Positions 1 through 7,631 of a stretch of DNA of 19,628 nucleotides are shown here, one piece after another. A model generated the notes under the pieces. That model saw nothing but the letters and a program-made list of their open reading frames with translations, did no database searches and was not told the origin of the DNA. Made by a program: the position numbers and the translations under genes. Numbering within the stretch: the first letter of the stretch is position 1; every line of letters starts with the position of its first letter. Source of the stretch: SURF-21 sp964510515 (GTDB lineage: Bacteria > Actinomycetota > Geothermincolia > Geothermincolales > RBG-13-55-18); contig CAZEAU010000037.1 in assembly GCA_964510515.1 (NCBI GenBank), forward strand, positions 1-19,628, given 5' to 3'.

Positions 1-271
1 CTCGCGGCTCGGAGGCAAAACGCGAGCCCATGCGGCGGGCTGGAGAGAGAGCCGGTGAGGGCAGACGCTGAGGTCTATAGAGGTGGCGGGGGGAGAGCAG
101 ACGCTGCGGAAGGTGGAAAGGGTCGGGTGGGCAGACGCTGGTCCTTTAAGACCTGCGAGTGCGGAGCGAGGGCCGCGCCCCCGGCTCCCGTTCCACACGC
201 AGCACCTGCTGTAGTGTCCCGGCATCCTCGCCTCGCGGCTCGGAGGCAAAACGCGAGCCCATGCGGCGGGC
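1..271. repeat. Non-coding edge region with a 40-bp direct repeat and a thrice-repeated 10-mer
   Basis: Positions 1-40 and 232-271 are identical over 40 bases, a perfect direct repeat with a 231-bp period; the first copy starts at the window edge and may extend further. Each copy contains CTCGCG and CGCGAG, which can pair as a 6-bp stem. Between the copies the 10-mer GCAGACGCTG occurs at 61-70, 97-106 and 131-140, spaced 36 and 34 bp. I see no convincing gene here; the region lies just downstream of the stop codon of the hydrolase/TPR gene on the minus strand. It may be part of a longer tandem or dispersed repeat, which cannot be decided from this window. Confidence 0.8.
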
Positions 272-273
272 CG

Positions 274-1506
274 CTAGCGCCCCATTTCGGCGAGGAAGCG
301 CAGCGCTTCGGGCTCGTCGGGCTGTATGCGCAGCACCTCGGCGAAGTCCTCCGCCGCCCCCGCGATGTCGCCGCGCTCTCTCCTTCCCAGCCCCCGGGCG
401 AGGTAGGCGGGGTAGAGATCCCGGTCGAGGATGAGCGCACGGTCCCAGCTGTCTATGGCGTCGGGCCAGTCGTTGAGCAGGGCGTGGCAGACGCCGCGCT
501 CGTAGTAGGCCTCCGCCCGGCCCGGTTTCAGCTTGATCACCTGGTTGAAGTCGCGCACGGCGTGGTTGTATATGGGGTTCTCGTCGTAGCTGATCTTGTG
601 CCGCAATGCTTTGCCGCGCAGCATGTAGGCTTCGGGAAAATCGGGGCGCAGCTTGACCAGCCGGCTCAGGTCGCGTTCCGCCCAGCCGTAATAACCGCGC
701 TCCAGGAGCAGCCTCCCCCGGCGCAGGAGGTCCGCCTCGTCGGCGGCGTCCTTGTCCAGGGAGAGAGAGAGTTCGCGCAGAAGGGCGTCGTCGTCCTCGT
801 CCCTGAAGCCCTCCCCCGCCTCCTCCCCCTCGAGCATGCCCACGATGGTGCCCATGAGGTTGGCGGAACGGGCCAGCCCCATATGGGTGCACAGCCATTT
901 CACGCGCACGTTCTCCGCCCCCTCGAGGCGGCAGCTCGTCCAGGGGATGACCGCGAAGTCCTGGGAGGTGTATATGGAGACGTGGGGTGAGCGCGCGCCC
1001 TCCTCCAGCATGGCCAGGTAGGCGTCGGAGAGGCCGCGGAGAAACGTGCTGGAGGGAAGCGACTGACGCGCCGCCTTAAAGGGAGCGAAAGGATAGAAAG
1101 ACAGCGACCCCCGGTTGGGGGTGCCCAGCATGACCAGGCGGCCCAGATAATCCTTGGCGCCCATCTGCTCGACGGCGTACCTGGCTATCAGTCCCCCCAG
1201 GCCCTGCCCGACGAGGGACAGCCGCCTCACCCCCAGGAGCACTCTCAGCTCCTCCATCCTGCGCATCAGGCAGCGTGCGCTCTTGCGGATATCGCCCGCC
1301 GCGAAATTGGGGAGGCGCATAGTATAGACCTCGAAATCCAGGTTTCTCAGCCGCCTGCGCAAGGTCGTGGAAAGAAAATTGAAACGGAGAAAACCCGGTA
1401 TATACAAGACGGGGTCGCGCTGCTTTCGCGTCCGCGAGAGCTTCTGCGGAAAGACCTCCCTGGGCAAAGGAGCCTTGTCCCTGCGCCTGAGCACCCTTTC
1501 CTCCAC
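274..1506 (-). CDS. Alpha/beta-hydrolase (lipase-like) fused to TPR repeats; nucleophile Ser replaced by Gly
   Basis: The 410-residue product has an alpha/beta-hydrolase half (about residues 30-225) and a TPR half (about 255-408). The hydrolase part shows the oxyanion-side motif LYIPGF (34-39), the elbow region LVGQGLGG (98-105) and GTPNRGS (128-134), as in triacylglycerol-lipase-like proteins. The elbow normally reads GxSxG; here it is G-Q-G-L-G, with Gly102 (codon GGC at 1201-1203) in place of Ser. Candidate Asp183 and His208 (THMGL) of the triad are still there. The TPR units (for instance around YGWAERDLSRLVKLRPDFPEA, 273-293) suggest protein binding. No signal peptide is evident, so it is probably cytoplasmic. 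The start is GTG, preceded by GGAGGGGG. I infer a catalytically dead or repurposed hydrolase scaffold; hydrolase fold sure, function unknown. Confidence 0.85.
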   Translation of the reverse strand: MEERVLRRRDKAPLPREVFPQKLSRTRKQRDPVLYIPGFLRFNFLSTTLRRRLRNLDFEVYTMRLPNFAAGDIRKSARCLMRRMEELRVLLGVRRLSLVGQGLGGLIARYAVEQMGAKDYLGRLVMLGTPNRGSLSFYPFAPFKAARQSLPSSTFLRGLSDAYLAMLEEGARSPHVSIYTSQDFAVIPWTSCRLEGAENVRVKWLCTHMGLARSANLMGTIVGMLEGEEAGEGFRDEDDDALLRELSLSLDKDAADEADLLRRGRLLLERGYYGWAERDLSRLVKLRPDFPEAYMLRGKALRHKISYDENPIYNHAVRDFNQVIKLKPGRAEAYYERGVCHALLNDWPDAIDSWDRALILDRDLYPAYLARGLGRRERGDIAGAAEDFAEVLRIQPDEPEALRFLAEMGR

Positions 1507-1581
1507 TGCCCCCCTCCGAGGTCATCCGCCCCGCACGCGGGATAGAAGCCTGCCGCCACGGCGGTCCACAACACACAACAC

Positions 1582-1587
1582 ACTATA
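1582..1587 (-). promoter_or_regulatory. Possible -10 element (TATAGT) before the hydrolase/TPR gene
   Basis: On the minus strand TATAGT matches the -10 consensus at five of six positions and lies about 75 nt upstream of the GTG start. It is followed by a short GTGTGTT tandem repeat (two units plus a partial). I could not find a matching -35 box at 16-18 bp, so this is a weak call. Confidence 0.25.
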
Positions 1588-1764
1588 AACCTGCCCGCGA
1601 GGTACGCGCCATCCCCACGGCCGCAATGCGGGTGACGGCGGGGGGCAAGACGGCCTGCGTAAGGGGGGTTTCTCCCCCGCCCGCATGGCCGGGGGCGGGC
1701 ATGGCGCGACATCTCGCATGGGCCGCTCACACCCGATGAGATCCTGTTGCGAGCGCCCCTACCC

Positions 1765-2274
1765 CTACCTCAGGACCCTGGTCACGACCAGGCGATAGCG
1801 CGACGAGGTCCGCGTCCCCGGGGCATATATGCGCGAGAGGAGGAAAAAAGAGAGCACCGTGAAGGCGATGCCCAACAGCAGCGCCAGCGGGACGTTGAAC
1901 CCCCAGCCGAGGAGGTGGTGGCCGACCGCCCCAGCCGTCGCCAGCCCGGCGAGGAAAGCCAGGAGGGGAACGCCGTAGAGAATATAGGCGGCGCGGATGG
2001 ACTTGGCCACGGGCAGGTCCACCACCACGCGGTCGCCCTGCGCGGCGCCGGCCAGGTTGTCCGCCTCGGCCAGCATGGTCTGCGAGTCCACCATCACGCA
2101 ACACGAGCCGCATCCCTCGCACAGGCGGCTGCGCCGCAGCAGCACCTGCGCGGTGTCGCCCCGCACCGCCACCACCGTGCCCTCTTCATGCCTCTTGCGC
2201 ACGGCCGCCGGGTAGTCGAAGAGCTCCGGCTCTTGCTCCCGCCCGCCCCATGCCTCCAAGCTATCTTCCTCCAT
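1765..2274 (-). CDS. RseC/MucC-like membrane protein (SoxR-reducing-system family)
   Basis: This 169-residue protein has the layout of the RseC family: a soluble N-terminal part with a cysteine cluster CEGCGSCC (Cys52, 55, 58, 59), then two membrane helices (about 95-117 and 124-148) and a short tail. RseC proteins are associated with electron-transfer complexes (Rsx/Rnf type) that reduce SoxR in enterobacteria; the Cys cluster may hold metal or act in redox chemistry. I prefer the ATG at 2274, which has an AAGGGGGG site about 7 nt upstream, over a GTG at 2316 in an Arg-rich lead-in. It starts 51 nt after the stop of the copper ATPase and is probably in the same transcript, suggesting a role in thiol or metal redox balance at the membrane. 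No Rnf genes are nearby. Confidence 0.8.
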   Translation of the reverse strand: MEEDSLEAWGGREQEPELFDYPAAVRKRHEEGTVVAVRGDTAQVLLRRSRLCEGCGSCCVMVDSQTMLAEADNLAGAAQGDRVVVDLPVAKSIRAAYILYGVPLLAFLAGLATAGAVGHHLLGWGFNVPLALLLGIAFTVLSFFLLSRIYAPGTRTSSRYRLVVTRVLR

Positions 2275-2325
2275 GTCCGCAACCCCCCTTCTTGCGCCCC
2301 TGCGCGCGCCGCGCACGCGCTCCGC

Positions 2326-5070
2326 TCATTTTATCGCCCCCGCGTACTTCTCGGGGTCTTCGTCGAACTCCTTCTTGCACGCCCGGTTACAGAAATACAC
2401 CGTCTTCCCCCGGTAAGTGGACGTGGCCGCGGCGTCCTTCTTCCTGATGGTCATCCCGCATACCGGATCCAGCGCCTTTCCCCTCATCTCCACTTCCCCC
2501 TTTCCTTCCATCTCTTCTCCCCCCGCGGCGGCCATCCCTCCGCCCCGCCCGAAACGCCTCAAGCGCAGCGAGTTGCTGACCACCGACAGCGAGCTGAAGG
2601 CCATGGCCGCGGCGGCATAGATGGGGTTGAGCAGCACCCCCCACACGGGATAGAGCACGCCCGCGGCTATGGGAATGCCGATGGCATTGTAGAAGAACGC
2701 CCAGAAGAGGTTCTGCTTGATGGTACGCAGGGTGGCGCGCGAGAGGCGGATGGCGGTGGCCACCTTGCGCAGGTCCTCGGAGATGAGGGTGATGTCGGAT
2801 GTCTCCAGGGCGATGTCGGTACCGGTGCCGATGGCGATGCCTATGTCCGCCTGGGCCAGCGCGGGAGCGTCGTTGATGCCGTCCCCCACCATGGCCACCA
2901 CCTTGCCCGCGGACTGGATGCGGGCCACCTCCGCCGCCTTGTCGGCCGGCAGCACCTCGGCCAGCACGCTGTCCAGCCCCACCTGGCGGGCGACCGCCTC
3001 CGCGGTGGCGCGGCGGTCGCCGCTGAGCATGGCCACCTCCACCCCGAGCTTCTTCAGCTCCCGCACCGCCTCCGCGGCCATGGGCTTGAGGGTATCCGCC
3101 ACGGCCACCAAGCCCAGGAGCTCGCCGCCCGCCAGGACGTAAACCACCGTCTTGCCCTCGCGCGCCAGCTCCTCGGCCCTCACCTCCATGTCCCCCAGCT
3201 CGACCCCGCTCTCCTGCATGAAGGCGGCGTTTCCCAGCCGCAGCTCCCTCCCCCCCATGTGGGCCACCACGCCGCGCCCGGGATGAGCCTGGAAATCGCT
3301 CGCCTCGCCCAGGGTAAGCCCCCTGCCGCGCGCCTCCGCCACCAGGGTCTCCGCCAGGGGATGCTCGCTGCCGCGCTCGACCGCCGCCGCCAGCGCAAGC
3401 AGGTCGTCCTCCCCTCCCCTCACGGCCAGCACGTCGGTGACCTCCGGCTTTCCCCAGGTGAGGGTGCCGGTTTTATCGAAGACCACCACATCGAGGCGCC
3501 CCGCCGCCTCGAGCACCTCTCCGCCCTTGATGAGAACGCCCATCTCGGCTCCCTTGCCCGTGCCCACCATGATGGCCGTGGGGGTGGCCAGTCCCAGCGC
3601 ACAGGGGCAGGCGATGACCAGCACGGCCACGAAGTTGATGAGGGCGAAATTGAAGGAGGGCTCCGGGCCCGCCAGCAGCCACACCAGGAAGGTGACCGCG
3701 GCCATGGAGATGACCACCGGCACGAACACCGCGGCCACCTTGTCCGCCATGCGCTGAATGGGCGCCTTGCTGCCCTGCGCCTCCTCCACCAGCCTGATTA
3801 TCTGCGCCAGCACGGTGTCGCTCCCCACCCGCGTCACGCGCAGGCGAAAAGAGCCCGTGCCGTTCACCGTGGCCCCCGTGACCTCGTCGCCCGGCCCCTT
3901 CTCCACCGGCAGCGGCTCGCCGCTGAGCATGGACTCGTCCACGGCGCTGCGGCCCTCCTCCACCACCCCGTCCACCGGTATCCTCTCCCCGGGCCTGACC
4001 ACCACCATGTCGCCCACGCGCACCTCGTCGATGGCGAGATCGAGCTCCCGGCCGTCGCGCAGCACGCGCGCCGTACGCGCCTGCAGGTCCATGAGGCGGC
4101 GGATGGCCTCGGAGGTGCGCCCCTTGGCGCGGGCCTCGAGGAAGCGCCCCAGGAGGATGAGGGCGATGATGGTGGCGGAGGCGTCGTAATATACGGCCAG
4201 CTCCAGCCCGGTCCCGCTGATGAAGGAGGGGAAGAAGGTCGCCACCACGCTGTAGAGATAAGCCGCGCTGGTGCCCACGGCGATGAGGGTGTTCATGTCC
4301 GAGGTGGCGTGGCGGGCGGCGCTGAAGGCGGCGCGGTAAAAAGTCATGCCCGGCCAGAACTGCACCGGGGTGGCGAGGGCGAAAAGGACGATGAAGAGGG
4401 TGCGCTGGGGGATCTCCCGCAGCAGGGGCAGGTGCATGTGGCCCATGGAGAGGAGCATGATCACGGCCGCGGAGACCACGCTGTATATGAGCTTGGCCCG
4501 CAGCATCCGGGTCTCCCTCTCGCGCCGCCGCCGCTCGCGGTCGAGGGCCTCCTCCCCCTCGGCCGTGGGCATGAGACGGTAGCCGGCGGCCTCCACCGCC
4601 CGCGCCATCGTGGCGAAGGATACCTGCCCCGGGTCGTAGCTCACTGCCACCCGCTCCGTGGCCAGGTTGACGTCGGCCCCCATCACCCCCTTCACCCCGG
4701 CGAGGGCTTTTTCCACCCGCGCCACGCAGGAGGCGCAGGTCATGCCCTCCACCGCATAGGTCGCCTTCTCCAGACCCGCCCGGTAGCCCAGGTCCTCGAT
4801 GGCGCGGGCGATGCTCTCCACGCCCACCTCGCCCGGGCGGAAGGACACGGAGGCCTTCTCCGAGGCCAGGTTGACCTCGGCGCTCTCCACGCCCGGCATC
4901 TCCTGCAGCGCCTTCTCCACCCTGCCGGCGCAGGTCGCGCAGGTCATGCCCCCGACGTTGATGACCAACCTGCCGCCATCCCGCGCCCCGCCGTCAGCGG
5001 GAGGCTCCTCTCCTGCGGCCATCTTTCCTTCTTCCCGGCCCATGTCCGCGTCCCTCTCTTCCGCTTCCAT
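2326..5070 (-). CDS. copA: Copper-exporting P1B-type ATPase with C-terminal YHS domain
   Basis: The 914-residue protein is a full P1B ATPase that moves Cu(I) across the cytoplasmic membrane. Two N-terminal heavy-metal domains carry MTCATC (42-47) and MTCASC (110-115). The core has SGEP (383-386) in the actuator, the CPC metal site in a membrane helix (488-490), the phosphorylated Asp532 in DKTGT, SEHPLAE (568-574) in the nucleotide domain and GDGIND (729-734). Tyr794-Asn795 and MAFSS (823-827) match the Cu(I) signature in helices 7 and 8. Unusually, a YHS domain (about 867-911; Cys871, Cys894, Cys898) follows the last helix; in other copper ATPases such a domain is usually N-terminal. The start is uncertain: ATG 5070 has GGAGG only 2 nt away, while the in-frame ATGs at 5043 and 5022 have better-spaced sites (GAGAGG, AAGGA). 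It is upstream of the RseC-like gene. Confidence 0.95.
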   Translation of the reverse strand: MEAEERDADMGREEGKMAAGEEPPADGGARDGGRLVINVGGMTCATCAGRVEKALQEMPGVESAEVNLASEKASVSFRPGEVGVESIARAIEDLGYRAGLEKATYAVEGMTCASCVARVEKALAGVKGVMGADVNLATERVAVSYDPGQVSFATMARAVEAAGYRLMPTAEGEEALDRERRRRERETRMLRAKLIYSVVSAAVIMLLSMGHMHLPLLREIPQRTLFIVLFALATPVQFWPGMTFYRAAFSAARHATSDMNTLIAVGTSAAYLYSVVATFFPSFISGTGLELAVYYDASATIIALILLGRFLEARAKGRTSEAIRRLMDLQARTARVLRDGRELDLAIDEVRVGDMVVVRPGERIPVDGVVEEGRSAVDESMLSGEPLPVEKGPGDEVTGATVNGTGSFRLRVTRVGSDTVLAQIIRLVEEAQGSKAPIQRMADKVAAVFVPVVISMAAVTFLVWLLAGPEPSFNFALINFVAVLVIACPCALGLATPTAIMVGTGKGAEMGVLIKGGEVLEAAGRLDVVVFDKTGTLTWGKPEVTDVLAVRGGEDDLLALAAAVERGSEHPLAETLVAEARGRGLTLGEASDFQAHPGRGVVAHMGGRELRLGNAAFMQESGVELGDMEVRAEELAREGKTVVYVLAGGELLGLVAVADTLKPMAAEAVRELKKLGVEVAMLSGDRRATAEAVARQVGLDSVLAEVLPADKAAEVARIQSAGKVVAMVGDGINDAPALAQADIGIAIGTGTDIALETSDITLISEDLRKVATAIRLSRATLRTIKQNLFWAFFYNAIGIPIAAGVLYPVWGVLLNPIYAAAAMAFSSLSVVSNSLRLRRFGRGGGMAAAGGEEMEGKGEVEMRGKALDPVCGMTIRKKDAAATSTYRGKTVYFCNRACKKEFDEDPEKYAGAIK

Positions 5071-5103
5071 CGCCTCCGCCCAGCGCCTCCGCCCAGCGCC
5101 TCC
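5071..5103 (-). repeat. 13-bp tandem repeat (2.5 units) abutting the copA start
   Basis: On the plus strand CGCCTCCGCCCAG is repeated at 5071-5083 and 5084-5096, followed by a partial unit to 5103. On the coding strand this gives three GGAGG-like Shine-Dalgarno cores spaced 13 nt apart immediately before the first ATG of the copper ATPase. The nearest core is only 2 nt from that ATG. Copy-number slippage here could alter translation, but this is speculative. Confidence 0.85.
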
Positions 5104-5355
5104 CCGGCGACGTAATTCCTGGCTCCGGGCTTATTCATATTCTTCCCACCCGGACTGCGCTTGCAGCCGGAGGGGGCCCTTTCACTGCCGTTTACCCTAT
5201 CATGGAAGCGGCGCCGTCTTTCCGCCATGAGTCGGCTCAGCCGCATGGCACAGCTCGCCCCGCCGCCGCGCCGCGGCAATGCCCATGCGCCCGCGGGCCG
5301 GGGCCGAGGGCGGACCCGGGTTACCACGCCGTCCCTGCGGAGGTAAAATGCCCCC

Positions 5356-6480
5356 ATGAACGAAGAAACGACGGAGGAACAGCGACCCCTCAACCGCTCC
5401 CGGCTGCGGCGCGGCCTCATGCTGGCGGTGGCTCTCTCGGCCGCCACCCTCATCGTCATCTCCCTGGCCACCCTGGACCGCGCCACTTTCGCCGCCCTAT
5501 CCGGCCTCTCGCCGGGCTTTCTCCTCCTCGCCGCCGCCCTCTCTCTGGGCAGATGGCTGTGGTCGGTGGCGCGCATGCACCTGCTCGTCAAGTGCGCCGG
5601 CCGCAGGGTGCGCCTGCGCGACATTCTCAAGACGGTGTACGCAGGCTACTTCGCCGGCCTCATCACCCCCCTGCGCGCCGGCGGCGTCACCGGGGAGATG
5701 TTCTTCCTCTACGAATACGGCCTGGGCGCGGGAGAGGCGGTGGCGGTGGTCTCCTTCGGAGCCTGCATATCCACCACCCTGCTCATGCTCTTCTTCCCCC
5801 TGGTTATCTGCATCGCGCGCAGCCGCATCCAGCTCTCCCTCTCCCTGCAGGGAGTGCTGTTCTCGGCGCTGGCGCTAGGGGTCCTCTACCTCGCCCTGGT
5901 GCTCTGGGCCATCCTCAGGCCACAGGCCACGGTGGGGAAAACCCTGCTCCAGCACTCCCCCCCATTCCTGCGCAGCCGCCGCCGCTACCGCCGCTTCCTC
6001 CTCCGCCTCTCGGCCGAGATCCAGGCCTTCGCGGAGTCCCTCCGGCAGCTCTCCCGCATCGGATGGGCCAGACTCACGGCGGTGGTCACCCTCACCCTCC
6101 TCTACTGGTTCACCGGTTTCTTCGCCGTCCCCGCGGCCGTGGTCGGCCTGGGCTATGGCTCCTGCTTCTGGCAGGCGGTGGTGGCGCAGCTGGTCGTGCA
6201 CATCCTCATGCCCTTCGTCCCCACCCCGGGCGGCAGCGGCATCGGGGAGGTGGGCTTCCTCTTCGTCTACAGGAGCATCCTCCCCGACGCCGGAGTGGCC
6301 AGCCTGCTCACTCTCATCTGGCGCTTCATCGACTTCTACCTCGGTCTCCTCGTGGGCGGCGCAGCCTTCATCCTGGTCATGCGCGACGCCGCCCGCCGGC
6401 CCCGGGCGCAGGCGCCGCAGCGGGAGGATCCCGGCGGGGAGAATGCGGAGGAGGCGAAGCCTCCGGGCTCGCGCGCCTGA
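5356..6480 (+). CDS. LPG-synthase-TM/UPF0104-like integral membrane protein
   Basis: This 374-residue protein looks like a stand-alone member of the lysylphosphatidylglycerol-synthase transmembrane (flippase-like, AglD-related) family. About seven to eight hydrophobic segments can be seen between residues 20 and 342. Family landmarks are ITPLRAGGVTGE (103-114) and PTPGGSGIGEVG (289-300). Members are thought to move or modify lipid-linked molecules in the membrane; the substrate cannot be told from sequence. The N-terminus is hydrophilic and the C-terminal 30 residues are a Pro/Arg-rich tail. The ATG has GGAGGT about 12 nt upstream, slightly far. It diverges from copA across 285 bp and is followed by a 322-bp gap, so it appears to be a single-gene unit. 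Confidence 0.85.
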   Translation: MNEETTEEQRPLNRSRLRRGLMLAVALSAATLIVISLATLDRATFAALSGLSPGFLLLAAALSLGRWLWSVARMHLLVKCAGRRVRLRDILKTVYAGYFAGLITPLRAGGVTGEMFFLYEYGLGAGEAVAVVSFGACISTTLLMLFFPLVICIARSRIQLSLSLQGVLFSALALGVLYLALVLWAILRPQATVGKTLLQHSPPFLRSRRRYRRFLLRLSAEIQAFAESLRQLSRIGWARLTAVVTLTLLYWFTGFFAVPAAVVGLGYGSCFWQAVVAQLVVHILMPFVPTPGGSGIGEVGFLFVYRSILPDAGVASLLTLIWRFIDFYLGLLVGGAAFILVMRDAARRPRAQAPQREDPGGENAEEAKPPGSRA

Positions 6481-6802
6481 CCCCGCCCGCGCCTGAGCCC
6501 GCCCTTTTCCCTGTCTCAGCCGCGCCCCCTGCGCCCGGCGCCGACGTGCCGACCTTGTCCTCGAGGGCTTCTGGCGGGGAGCTTCTGCGCTTCCGGGCCG
6601 CGGGGGGAGAGGAAAGGCGCCCGTTCCTTTTGCGCGGCGCGGGAAAATGACCTGTTTCGCGATCGCGCTCCGGCGCTTAATATGTTTAATATGACTAATA
6701 TGATTATGGCCGGCATGCCCGGGAGGAATGGCGGAACCTGCCGGAGAGAGCAAAGCGCGGCAAGCCGCCCGCGTTTCAGGAGCAGGGAGAATGGAGGAGA
6801 GC
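6481..6802. other. Intergenic region before the methyltransferase gene
   Basis: This 322-bp stretch between the membrane-protein gene and the methyltransferase shows no convincing gene. Its first 170 bp are GC-rich without a clear terminator. Around 6655-6710 the composition turns sharply AT-rich and carries the TAATATG repeats described separately. In-frame ATGs at 6728 and 6791 are possible earlier starts of the methyltransferase but have poorly spaced ribosome sites. Confidence 0.6.
6677..6708 (+). promoter_or_regulatory. 9-bp-period TTAATATG repeat, likely promoter/operator of the methyltransferase-RACo pair
   Basis: TTAATATG (6677-6684), TTAATATG (6686-6693) and CTAATATG (6695-6702) follow each other with exactly 9 bp period, then a partial TTATG at 6704-6708. 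In such a GC-rich background this AT-rich patch about 100-125 bp upstream of the methyltransferase start is a good candidate for a -10 region or for tandem operator half-sites. I could not identify a good -35 box. Confidence 0.45.
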
Positions 6803-7618
6803 ATGATCGATCCAGACGCCGCAACCTTGATCATCGGAGAGAGGATAAACCCCACCGGGCGTGCGCGCCTGGCGGAAGAGCTGCGTGAGGGCAAGCTGGA
6901 CAAGGCCTTGGCGGACGCCGCGGCGCAGGCCGAGGCGGGCGCCGACTATATCGACGTCAACGTGGGCGCGCCCGGGGTGGACGAGGCGGCGCTGCTGCCG
7001 CGCCTGGTCCTGGAGGTGGCCGAGCACACCGGCCTTCCCGTATGCGTCGATTCCGCGGACCCCGTCGCCCTCGCCGCCGCCCTCGCCGCATACCGCGTCC
7101 CCGAGGCCATCGTCAACTCCGTTACCGCGGACGATGAGAGCATGGACGCCGTCCTGCCCCTGGTGGCGGAAACCGGATGCCAGGTCATCGCCATGACCAA
7201 GGACAGCAGGGGTATCCCGGCGACCGCCGAGGAGCGGCTGGAGAGAGCGGAGCGCATCGTGGAGCGCGCTGCGACCTACGCTATCCCCCCGCAGAAGATC
7301 CTGGTGGACTGCCTCACCATACCCGCGGCCACCGAGGCGGAGGCGGCGGGCGTCACCCTGCGCGCCATCTCCCTCATCCGGGAGAAACTGGGCTGCCCCG
7401 TCGCCCTGGGCGCATCCAACGTGAGCTTCGGCATGCCGGAACGGACGGTGATAAACTCCGCCTTCCTCTGCCTGGCCGTCGAGGCCGGCCTGGCGGCTGC
7501 CATCGTCAATCCCCTCGAGCCGAACCTGGTGCTCTCCATCCGCGCCGTCGATTTCCTCCTCGGCAAGGACCGCATGGGGCGCGCTTACCTCAAACACTAC
7601 CGCGCCCGTAAAAGATGA
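6803..7618 (+). CDS. Pterin-dependent methyltransferase (methyl-tetrahydrofolate:corrinoid type)
   Basis: The 271-residue product belongs to the DHPS-like pterin-binding TIM-barrel family (AcsE, MtgA and the MetH pterin domain). Landmarks are LIIGERINPTGR (9-20), DVNVGAP (51-57), VDSADP (82-87), VNSVTADD (104-111) and ASNVSFGMPERTVIN (204-218); the last holds the Asn that binds the pterin in this family. Such enzymes move a methyl group between methyl-tetrahydrofolate and the cobalt of a corrinoid protein. I chose ATG 6803 because it has GGAGG five nt upstream and puts the LIIGERIN strand at the usual distance from the start; ATGs at 6728 and 6791 are in frame but badly spaced. The activator gene follows after 13 nt, implying coupled translation. 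Direction of methyl flow and the corrinoid partner are unknown; no corrinoid-protein gene lies in the window. Confidence 0.9.
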   Translation: MIDPDAATLIIGERINPTGRARLAEELREGKLDKALADAAAQAEAGADYIDVNVGAPGVDEAALLPRLVLEVAEHTGLPVCVDSADPVALAAALAAYRVPEAIVNSVTADDESMDAVLPLVAETGCQVIAMTKDSRGIPATAEERLERAERIVERAATYAIPPQKILVDCLTIPAATEAEAAGVTLRAISLIREKLGCPVALGASNVSFGMPERTVINSAFLCLAVEAGLAAAIVNPLEPNLVLSIRAVDFLLGKDRMGRAYLKHYRARKR

Positions 7619-7631
7619 GTCGGAGGCAGAT

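Noticed and set aside
97..160. tRNA-like look of GCAGACGCTG copies with a GGTC/GACC stem
   Set aside because: No acceptor stem, T-arm or anticodon loop can be assembled around it on either strand.
1658..1705. GC-rich hairpins (GGGGG-TTTCT-CCCCC and others) after the RseC-like gene
   Set aside because: Stems are short or imperfect and lack a T-tract; not strong enough to call a terminator.
1747..5115. Very long plus-strand open frame (1122 codons) opposite copA
   Set aside because: It is the antisense shadow of a clear copper ATPase; its translation is His/Gly/Arg/Pro-rich low-complexity sequence with no family motifs, as expected from high GC.
6658..6667. GCGATCGC palindrome like the cyanobacterial HIP1 repeat
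   Set aside because: It occurs once where I looked and the gene content does not fit a cyanobacterium.
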